Part shown: positions 57,422 to 64,000 of the stretch, in pieces
Numbering within the stretch: the stretch's first letter is position 1
How the letters are laid out: every line of letters begins with the position of its first letter
Assembly: GCA_008690995.1 (NCBI GenBank)
Contig: VRMN01000011.1
Coordinates: 1-64,000, forward strand
DNA length: 64,000 nt
Direction of reading: 5' to 3'
Source of the DNA: Porphyridium purpureum
Taxonomy: Eukaryota > Rhodophyta > Bangiophyceae > Porphyridiales > Porphyridiaceae
Position numbers and translations under genes: made by a program
The notes under the pieces: generated by a model
What the model was told of the DNA's origin: nothing
Database searches by the model: none
The model's input: the letters and a program-made list of their open reading frames with translations, nothing else

Positions 57422-57894
57422 CGTCTCAGCAGCTATCGCTATACAGCTCAAGATCTACCTCCTTCCGTCTCTCACACTCTCTCTCTCTCTCTGCCTCTCT
57501 CTCCCTCTCATGGGCTTCGTCGAACGCAGCCAAAAAACATTCACGCGCGGCAGTTAAAGAAGAGATTAAATAACTCGGTTTTTTTTATTCACCAGTCGGG
57601 TTCAGTCACGGCTGATGGAAGTACAGTGAGATCGAACTAAGGTTCTGTGGTTTTCTAGACTGTGTACTGTACCTCCTTGAGATGCGTTGCGAGCTGCTGC
57701 CGCTGCGTGCCGGCCCGCGCGGGACAAAACACGGTTTTACTAGTAGACTGATAGTGTTTTAATAGGAATTGTGGAAAATGGTTGGCTGGAGAAGACCAAA
57801 CGTGCGAAGGTGGTCGTGGGTTAAGGGAAGGGGGAGAGAAGGAGAGAGCGTGCGGGGGTGCGTTGGACTCGGGCTAAAGCTTGGCGTGTTCATC
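57422..57894. promoter_or_regulatory. Divergent promoter region with inverted GTACAGT / ACTGTAC pair
   Basis: GTACAGT at 57621-57627 faces ACTGTACCTCC at 57666-57676. The latter 11-mer also occurs at 118-128. A (CT)n tract lies at the left end, and a purine-rich stretch (57825-57855) lies before the rightward ATG. Confidence 0.4.
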
Positions 57895-58320
57895 ATGGCG
57901 TTTCTTTGTGGTTTCGCGCCGGCCGTGAACGGAAGAAAGGTATCGGCGTCGTCGTGCCGCGCGTTGGCCATGGCGAATGGGAACAATGTTCTGGCGAGGC
58001 AAGGTCGTGGCGCGCCGCTCATGCCAGGCTCGGAGAAGAAGATCCAGGACCAGAAGGCGGGAGGCGTGAAGGGCGGGATCGAGACGCAGGCCGCGCCAAG
58101 TTACATGGCAAAGGTTCCGTCGAAGCCGGCCACGGGTGACTTGAGGTTTGAATATCAGGAAAGCCCAGGCCCTAACTTTCTGAGCTCGCAGGGAAACCTG
58201 AACGATATTCTCAGCAAGGTGCCGAAGAAACCATACGGCGCGGCTGCGTACCAGAAGCACGCGTATAGGCCACAGCCATCCAGGCAGGCAGGCTTTGATA
58301 ATTCAGCGTACAGTGGATAA
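57895..58320 (+). CDS. Small plastid-type protein of unknown function
   Basis: The 141-residue protein starts MAFLCGFAPAVNGRK, close in style to the acyltransferase presequence MLAFGLSFAP, and reaches CRALAMANG, a likely processing site. The mature part is about 110 residues, basic, rich in Gly, Pro, Lys and Gln, with KVPSKPATGDLRFEYQESPG and SQGNLNDILSKVPKKPYGAA. Two short repeats (KVPSKP, KVPKKP) are visible. There is no membrane span. Its composition recalls extended linker-like proteins that run along other subunits, for example in phycobilisomes or photosystems, but I have no family match. The frame is open upstream to 57769, so a longer presequence is possible. Confidence 0.62.
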   Translation: MAFLCGFAPAVNGRKVSASSCRALAMANGNNVLARQGRGAPLMPGSEKKIQDQKAGGVKGGIETQAAPSYMAKVPSKPATGDLRFEYQESPGPNFLSSQGNLNDILSKVPKKPYGAAAYQKHAYRPQPSRQAGFDNSAYSG

Positions 58321-58945
58321 AAAAGAAAATTCCTTGTGTGTGCGCGCGTGTTCGGAGTCCATTGGTTTGAAAAACAGCGGCAAGCGCCGCCGACTCGCCG
58401 CATAAGTCTGCTCCGGCATCCATAGTGTTCGTGCGAGAGTGACTTGTCTTTAGTGTAAATGCGACGGTTTTTGACTGGAAAATTCAGTTTATCGAGTTGG
58501 CAAGTAACGATGAGCCTTTTTTTCCCTCATCTCGTGACTTTGCCAAACGTTTCCCTGCGCGCTGTGAGGAAGCTTCCACAGTTTACGCTGCCTGTCTTTT
58601 TATCTCCACTTGTGATCATTATCGGGAACGGCCGACGCTCGAGATCGGGACCGGCAGCATTCGTACACGCCTAGCAAACTGAGCTCCGTGAAAACGTTGC
58701 CGTCTTCCAGTCCGTGTTTCATAGATTTCGTCGAGTTGGAATATTCAACGCACGCCAAATGATGCATATGAGCCGACGCCCATTCGACCCGCTCGGATTT
58801 TCAGGCACGCGACCTGCGCCTTCGAAAGGCTCCTGGATTCACAAATCGAACACTGGTTCCCGATAAGGGCACAATAAGCTGACGTCGACTGCTTGAACAA
58901 CACGCGCTGCATGATCTTGACATGCTTTATCAGTGCAATTCCATC
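58321..58945. other. Convergent 3' region without a recognised gene
   Basis: It separates the small plastid-type gene from the leftward coiled-coil gene. Small open frames here show no coding character. No RNA gene is recognised. Confidence 0.4.
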
Positions 58946-60355
58946 CTACCTTCGAAAAACACTTCCGGGTGTGGCGTCGCGACTTTGGACGTACTGCATG
59001 GGGGAGCGATTGGAGTGCAAAAACCCAGACTTACTGGGCATGGGCGACTGCAAGGCGGAGGGCCTCGTCGGGCTCATCAGCCCAGATGGGCCCTGCGGCG
59101 ATGGAGATCCCAAACCACGCATCAAAGTCGGGCCCGATCCATAGTTGGGCGTGCCGTTGTACTGATGGGCCATGGGCTGCGGTGGTCGGAAGAAAAGCGC
59201 ACCCGCAAGCGCCATCATGACGGCACCGCAGATGAACGTGAAAAATATCGTCCAGCCTGTACTCCACGAGCTCGAGACACCCGATCCAGACGCCCCGCCA
59301 CTGCCACTGGACGAAGGGAATGCGGGCGCGATGATGTGGCTCTCTGCGCCTTGGGCAGCGTTGAACGAATCGTACACCTGCCTCACCTCACGCATCGCAG
59401 CGTCGCGCTCAACCAGGGCCTCATGAAGGCGTGCCTCAAGCGCCGCGGCGTGCTTCTGTACCGCACTCTGGTCCAGGCTCGAAAGCTTCAGGCCAGAGAT
59501 CTTTGACTTGAACTCGGCATCGACATCCTTGACAAAGGTCTCGAGCGAGGAAAAGGCCCCTACCAGCTCGTCATGCTCGCCGCTCAATTGTCCAATCATT
59601 GTGCGGAGCTTGGTCAGTAGCTCAAATCGGCTGTGGACAAGCGTCGCGACCTCATCGAACTGCGGATGCAGTTTCTGGTATATGCTCGATGCATTGAAGA
59701 GGGCGTGCGCGACCACCACCTTTTCGCGCTCCAGCTGGATCTCTCGCATGAGCTTGTCGCGCTCATCTGCCCATGCATCTTCCTTTTCCTCCAGCTCCTT
59801 CCGTACCTTGGCCGCGGCGCCTTTCTCTTTTTCCAGCTTGGCAATCACACGTTCGCGATCCTCCACCATTTCACGGCTTTCGATGAGCGCTGACTCAATT
59901 TCGCGCTGCTTGATTCGGACGGTCTCGACGGCGTCGCCACACTTGTCGCGACTGAGCATATCGACCATGCTCCAGGCCTCGTGCAGCATCTCATGGATCT
60001 CTGTCTTGGCGCGGCTCGCATCAACAGACACGACCTCCAAGTTTGACACGAGCTCCCTCACGCGGCCTTCGGCGTGCTCCAACTTTGTCCGCAGCTGCAT
60101 CGCCTCCTTCTCATTCGACACGACCTTGCTTCCTGTGGAGGAGCGCGTCGTGGTCGCGGTATACTCATACTCCGCCTGCCTTGCCGCAGACACCGCCACT
60201 GACACCACAAGCATCCATCCAAGAACACATCCAGCGCGCCATGACGGCCGCGCGCCAGCTGCAGTCCTCACCATCATGCCTTCCGTCCGATCTTTTCGCC
60301 CTCGCCGTGCTTCTTTCCCTCGTTTACCTTCCGCTTGGCGCTTCGCGTTTCTCAT
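58946..60355 (-). CDS. Coiled-coil membrane protein of the secretory pathway, unknown function
   Basis: This is a 469-residue protein. After a basic start, a hydrophobic segment near residues 40-60 (GCVLGWMLVVSVAVSAARQ) acts as a signal peptide or anchor. Residues 80-340 are mostly coiled coil (for example LRTKLEHAEGRVRELVSNLE and ERVIAKLEKEKGAAAKVRKELEEK). A single membrane span follows (GWTIFFTFICGAVMMALAGALFF, about 375-397). The C-terminal 70 residues are Pro/Ser/Gly-rich with repeated SP sites and would be cytosolic. The plan suits an ER or Golgi tether or a nuclear-envelope protein with a luminal coiled coil (inference). The ATG at 60355 is the first; a Met-Met pair 26 codons later is an alternative. 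It is divergent from selenophosphate synthetase, with 177 bases between starts. Confidence 0.75.
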   Translation of the reverse strand: MRNAKRQAEGKRGKEARRGRKDRTEGMMVRTAAGARPSWRAGCVLGWMLVVSVAVSAARQAEYEYTATTTRSSTGSKVVSNEKEAMQLRTKLEHAEGRVRELVSNLEVVSVDASRAKTEIHEMLHEAWSMVDMLSRDKCGDAVETVRIKQREIESALIESREMVEDRERVIAKLEKEKGAAAKVRKELEEKEDAWADERDKLMREIQLEREKVVVAHALFNASSIYQKLHPQFDEVATLVHSRFELLTKLRTMIGQLSGEHDELVGAFSSLETFVKDVDAEFKSKISGLKLSSLDQSAVQKHAAALEARLHEALVERDAAMREVRQVYDSFNAAQGAESHIIAPAFPSSSGSGGASGSGVSSSWSTGWTIFFTFICGAVMMALAGALFFRPPQPMAHQYNGTPNYGSGPTLMRGLGSPSPQGPSGLMSPTRPSALQSPMPSKSGFLHSNRSPMQYVQSRDATPGSVFRR

Positions 60356-60532
60356 TCCTGAAATAATTTACGCGCGCGTGAAAACTTGAACTCGTGTCGG
60401 CGTCCCGGTTTTCATAGTAAAACATACTCAGTTTGTGATATTCCGCAGGGGAAAAGGTGGCGGCGGGCACAAGAGATCGAGAAGGTGAGGGGTTGTGTTA
60501 GGGGAGAGAGCAACGACTTGCGTTCTTGTCGG

Positions 60533-61903
60533 ATGGCGTCCGAGTCTGGAGGCACCGCCAGGCCAAGTGGGAGCCGCGCTCCCCAAGACTTGGCCTTCCG
60601 GTGCAACCATGTGTCGCAGTTCAAGGCTGAAAGTATTGGTTTGTCGGCCGGTTTCATGTTGACGAATTTCAGCAAGCTGAAAGGATGAGCCTGCAAACTG
60701 CCACAGGAGGAGCTGGACAACCTGCTGCGCGAAAATGAAGTGGGGCAGGTTGCTTCAGCAACGCATGGGCTGCTGATGGATTGCTCGGAGGTTGAGCTGT
60801 CCGTCGGGCAGCCCAGCGTGGGTGGGACCCCAAGTGCCGTCGAGACACCGGAGGAACGACAGCAAGAGGATATTGGAGCGATAACGAGCGCGGCATCGCG
60901 AAGCGGTACAGATACTTGGAAACTTGTCAGCACGCACGATTTCTTCTTCCCTCTGTTGGACGATCCGTACGTCATGGGCAAGATTGGGGCGGCGAACGTG
61001 CTGTCTGACTTGTATGCCCACGGCGCGACAGAGCCAGATACAGTGCTCATGACACTTGCGTTGAGCTCAGACATGAGCAAATCAGATCAACGAATTGTGG
61101 CCGCGGAGATGGTGCGCGGGTTTCGCGATACGGTGCGAGAAGGAGGTTGTGAAGTCACAGGCGGCCAGACGGTGGTGAACCCGTGGCCGATCATTGGCGG
61201 AACGGCCATCAGTGTAGTGCCCGCGAGCCGATTGCCACCACTTACGAGCGCGCAGCCGGGTGATGTGCTGGTGCTGACAAAACCGCTCGGAACGCAGGTC
61301 GCAGTGAATTTGTTTCAGTGGTATTCACTCACGCAGTCTTCCGCCAGCAAAAGCGTGGAGGAGTGGTCAGCGGCAGAAACGCAAGCTCATTTGACCTGGC
61401 AGAGTGTTGCGGTGGAACGATGCGGCCTGAGCGGGAATGACGCAGAGCGCGCCATGGACCATGCTGCTCGGTCGATGACTTTGATCAACCGCGAAGCATC
61501 TACGCTCATGCGCGTCCACGGTTCGCGCGCATCGACAGACGTGACTGGCTTTGGAATCCTTGGCCATGCTCAGAGACTCGCGCAAAATCAGAAGCAGAAT
61601 GTTGTTTTTGAAATCAACTGTTTGCCGGTATTGCGCCAGATGATGCTCGTGAACGACGCCATGAACGCGGGACGCACCTTCAAGCTACGTCACGGTCTTT
61701 CCGCCGAAACCAGCGGTGGTCTACTGATCTGCTTTCCGCGAGCTCTCGCGGATTCTTTTCTCACGGCATACCGCGCGGCCATTGGCCTGGACCTCGGCTG
61801 GATTGTCGGCACAGTGCGAGCGTGCGACGACGACGAACGTGCCGGCGCCCTGGTTCTGGACACCGCCACCACTCTCGAATGTGACGTGCTATGTTCTGAC
61901 TAG
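60533..61903 (+). CDS. SEPHS: Selenophosphate synthetase, a selenoprotein (Sec at residue 52)
   Basis: The enzyme makes selenophosphate, the Se donor for selenocysteine, from selenide and ATP. The frame runs from ATG 60533 (MASESGGTARPSGSRAPQDL) through an in-frame TGA at 60686-60688 to the TAG at 61901. Around the TGA it reads LTNFSKLKG-U-ACKLPQEEL, matching the FSGMKG-U-GCKVPQE active-site loop of SEPHS2 and Sec-type SelD; the following Lys55 is the catalytic lysine. Later landmarks are STHDFFFPLLDDPYVMGKI, ANVLSDLYAHGATEPD, TGGQTVVNPWPIIGG and VLVLTKPLGTQVAVN. The end has ASTDVTGFGILGHAQ and LSAETSGGLLICFP. At 456 residues the length is normal. A naive reading would split the gene in two. 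It requires a SECIS in the 3' region and implies that the organism has the Sec machinery. Confidence 0.95.
60686..60688 (+). other. In-frame TGA read as selenocysteine
   Basis: The TGA sits in AAA-GGA-TGA-GCC-TGC-AAA, i.e. KG-U-ACK. This is the exact position of Sec or Cys in all selenophosphate synthetases, with conserved sequence continuing in the same frame on both sides. Confidence 0.93.
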
Positions 61904-62532
61904 CATTCGTGCTCATATTGCACCTGTAACATCCACCCAACCTGAGACGAAGCGAGTGTGACGTCTAACCACCCAACCATTCCTGTGGCAGTTTGCTGCG
62001 GACAGACCTACCAGCACACCAAGACCAACTCTGACCTGCTTGCTGAACTCTATGACGAGCGCGATCTGCAAAATTCGGGCTGTGTTTCGGTATTGATCAG
62101 CGTCCACCCGGCCCACAAGGCAACCGAGCCATGTGAACTGGCTGCTTCGCTGACCTCATCGCCGCAACACACGCACCCCCACACCGAATGGACTCGCTCC
62201 GAACCCCCCCTCCGCAAGTCGCTCTGCAGTTGGCGTCCGAGTAAAGTACAGTCGATCACTGTACTCAATGCATCCGGTGGTTGAGGTACAGTGCCGACCC
62301 GATCAAGTATCCAAAACTGGCACGAGTTCATAAGAAAACGGCATCGGCGCGTGATTTTTGGCGCGCGCGCGAGCGGTTAAACCAAGAAAAGCGAAAACGC
62401 AGAAGAGAAAAGGTTAGAACTAGCGCTGAAAGATCAAGAGAAAGCTGCGGGGGTTTGAGGGGAGGGAGAAGAGGAAGAGTGGGTCGCGGTAGAGGAACGG
62501 GAGGGGGAGGAGAAGAACGGTGGAGGGAGACG
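61904..62532. promoter_or_regulatory. 3' region of SEPHS and upstream region of APS kinase
   Basis: This stretch should hold the SECIS element of the selenoprotein. A hairpin CTGTGGCAG/CTGCGGACAG is visible at 61983-62006, and a weak SECIS-like spacing at 62052-62097. A GTACAGT palindrome lies at 62246-62264, another GTACAGT at 62286-62292, and a strongly purine-rich leader from 62385 to the APS kinase ATG. Confidence 0.45.
62246..62264. promoter_or_regulatory. GTACAGT-N5-ACTGTAC palindrome upstream of APS kinase
   Basis: Two perfect inverted heptamers flank a five-base spacer, and a third GTACAGT follows at 62286-62292. It is the cleanest copy of the intergenic motif found throughout the window and looks like a site for a dimeric protein. 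Confidence 0.4.
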
Positions 62533-63180
62533 ATGTCAGAGGCGCAGCAGAAGGCGACTAACGTGCATTGGCACGAGGGCGCGATCACGCGCGAGGACCG
62601 GCATGCGCTGCTCGGGCAGAAGGGATGCACCGTGTGGCTCACGGGGCTGAGCGGATCGGGCAAGTCGACCATCACCGTCGAGTTGGAGAAGGTGCTCGTC
62701 ATGAATAGCCGCGTGTGCTACCGTCTTGACGGCGACAATATCCGCATGGGCCTCAATAAGAATCTGGGCTTTTCTGCGGACGACCGCGTCGAAAACATCC
62801 GCAGGATCGGAGAGGTCGCAAAGCTGTTTGGCGATCTGGGCGTGATTACAACCACGGCGTTCATCTCTCCGTACGCCGCAGATCGAGAGATCTGCCGAAA
62901 GCTGCACGAGGACGCAAAGATTCCCTTCTTTGAGGTTCTCGTCGACTGCCCCCTCTCGGTGGCAGAAAGCCGCGATCCAAAGGGGCTGTACAAGAAGGCG
63001 CGCGCTGGTCTGATCAAGAACTTCACTGGGATCGACGACCCGTATGAGGCTCCGGCCGAGCCAGATGTTACAGTCGATACGTCCAAGCTGTCGGTGGAGG
63101 AGTGCGTGGGCGAGATCATCTCGTTCTTGCAGAGCCGGGACATTTTGCCAAAGGATATTGATCTCAAGAAGAAGCCCTAA
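62533..63180 (+). CDS. APSK: Adenylylsulfate kinase (APS kinase)
   Basis: The enzyme phosphorylates APS to PAPS, the donor used by sulfotransferases. The 215-residue protein has the complete CysC fold: a WHEGAITREDR start, the P-loop LTGLSGSGKSTI (about residues 36-47), and YRLDGDNIRMGLNKNLGFS with the APS-binding Arg and Asn. FSADDRVENIRRIGEVAKL, the lid segment ISPYAADREICRKLH, and the substrate loop DPKGLYKKARAG with FTGIDDPYEAP complete it. There is no targeting presequence from ATG 62533, so this isoform looks cytosolic. The frame is open upstream, but those residues are Arg/Gly-rich leader. PAPS from this enzyme would feed sulfated polysaccharide synthesis and enzymes such as the sulfotransferase-like protein at 8.4 kb. 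Confidence 0.96.
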   Translation: MSEAQQKATNVHWHEGAITREDRHALLGQKGCTVWLTGLSGSGKSTITVELEKVLVMNSRVCYRLDGDNIRMGLNKNLGFSADDRVENIRRIGEVAKLFGDLGVITTTAFISPYAADREICRKLHEDAKIPFFEVLVDCPLSVAESRDPKGLYKKARAGLIKNFTGIDDPYEAPAEPDVTVDTSKLSVEECVGEIISFLQSRDILPKDIDLKKKP

Positions 63181-63450
63181 GAGAAAAGGTTGTACCAGAC
63201 CCGAATTTTTGCATGTCGTCGAGCATGTGATGAATCCTTGAATTTGCTCCTTGCTTCTGTCGTAGGATTCGGTACAAGAAGAGCGCGCAGTGCGGGGCTC
63301 GCGCGCTATGCGGCTCGCGTTCGTTGGCTGTATAACGCCAGTGCTCATAGCACATGGAAAAACATTCTGATAGATTTTATTGATCTGTGGTCTTGGTTTC
63401 TCGTCCGCAGTGTATACGAAAAAGAAAATAGGAAAACCCCGCAGTTTTCG

Positions 63451-64000
63451 TCACCCTGTCTGTTTCTTGATCACGCTGCCTTCCTCGGTAGCAATGGGAT
63501 CTGACCATTCTGTCAGTCCCAGCAGCCGCCGTCCGAGGCAGCTCGGTGTGTATCGGTCGCCAAACCAGTCCTGATTGTGCAGCCGCGGGTCCTGTACAGA
63601 AAGGATGGGTTGGAACTCTCTGGGGTCGTCGACTGGGATCATTTTGATATAGAACACCATACGCCACTGATGGCCAGAGTTGGGAAAATTTCCATGTGGC
63701 AACTGGCTGTTCCACACCAACAGCGAGCCAGCTCGCATGGGCACGCGCATCACCCTGCTCCGCATGGGATCATCATCTGGCACTTCAACAAAATTGCGGT
63801 TGTGCACACCGTCTTGCTTCCCGTAAGAGTGCATGTGCTCCTCGCGCCACTTTTCAAATGGCGCACCATGAAAGCGTGGCACACAGTGAAACCCGCCGGA
63901 CTCTTCAGGACAGTCGGTCAGTGTAATGAGCCCTTGGACTCGAAGAGACCCGTACGCGGAGGCCAACTGCTCCTCCGAAAAGTTCTCCGCGCGTGCAAAG
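63451..64000 (-). CDS. Phytanoyl-CoA dioxygenase-like protein, 3' part (gene continues beyond the window)
   Basis: The frame is open to the last base, so only the C-terminal 180 or so residues are present. It shows LRVQGLITLTDCPEESGGFHCVPRFHG, then LLVWNSQLPHGNFPNSGHQWRMVFYI. These carry the distal iron-binding His and the Arg that holds 2-oxoglutarate in the PhyH family of non-heme iron oxygenases. The proximal His-x-Asp would lie outside the window. The substrate is unknown; family members hydroxylate fatty acyl chains and many secondary metabolites. It is convergent with APS kinase, with 270 bases between stops. Confidence 0.8.
   Translation of the reverse strand, partial: FARAENFSEEQLASAYGSLRVQGLITLTDCPEESGGFHCVPRFHGAPFEKWREEHMHSYGKQDGVHNRNFVEVPDDDPMRSRVMRVPMRAGSLLVWNSQLPHGNFPNSGHQWRMVFYIKMIPVDDPREFQPILSVQDPRLHNQDWFGDRYTPSCLGRRLLGLTEWSDPIATEEGSVIKKQTG

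Noticed and set aside
60740-61903. Selenophosphate synthetase beginning after the TGA
   Set aside because: That start would be non-ATG and would lose the catalytic loop. The conserved sequence continues upstream through the TGA in the same frame.
1-64000. CRISPR array, phage or bacterial operon
   Set aside because: There are no regularly spaced repeats and no bacterial gene order. All recognisable genes are eukaryotic nuclear genes.

Overview
The window reads as nuclear DNA of a photosynthetic eukaryote with a compact, intron-poor genome, most likely a unicellular red alga of the Porphyridium type (inference). The support is as follows. Most genes are single long open frames. Neighbouring genes are often only 25 to 250 bases apart on alternating strands. 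Several proteins start with a short presequence that has an early Phe and ends near an Arg-Met-Ser type junction, as in red algal plastid precursors. The housekeeping genes are purely eukaryotic: a NUP192/205 scaffold nucleoporin, Tudor-SN, RBX1, DNA ligase I, PI4-kinase, signal peptidase subunit, COX5B, CIA2 and a TUP1-like corepressor. I found no bacterial operon, CRISPR array or tRNA that I could support.

Layout. 1-9.2 kb: SDR-type reductase, DWF1/DHCR24 sterol reductase, octotricopeptide-repeat protein, plastid-type unknown, sulfotransferase-like protein. 9.9-18.9 kb: mitochondrial bL35, the giant nucleoporin, and a COM1/SAE2/CtIP resection factor. 19.28-25.08 kb: a very young, whole-looking Ty1/copia LTR element between the resection factor and Tudor-SN. 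25.5-36.3 kb: Tudor-SN, an F-box-like protein, several unknowns, a C-terminal J-domain protein, RBX1. 36.7-43.6 kb: DNA ligase I, NDP kinase, PI4-kinase beta. 44.2-51 kb: a tightly packed run of SPCS2, spliced CIA2, PDRG1-like prefoldin, TMEM198-like, COX5B, a spliced tiny YABBY/HMG-like protein and a plastid acyltransferase. 51.9-64 kb: TUP1-like corepressor, ankyrin protein, plastid-type unknowns, a coiled-coil membrane protein, a selenocysteine-containing selenophosphate synthetase, APS kinase, and the end of a phytanoyl-CoA dioxygenase-like gene that runs off the window.

The most interesting points are these. (1) Selenophosphate synthetase reads through an in-frame TGA exactly where the family has selenocysteine. 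(2) CIA2 and PDRG1-like are divergent genes whose start codons overlap on opposite strands, and an ankyrin gene and its neighbour may show the same arrangement. (3) Two introns begin with the same nine bases, and one of them reveals a 19-codon exon that rebuilds a 65-residue YABBY/HMG-like protein. (4) A GTACAGT/ACTGTAC element, often as inverted or direct pairs, recurs in intergenic and upstream DNA. (5) Purine-rich leaders precede many start codons on the coding strand. I did not identify a whole multi-gene system that is clearly new.
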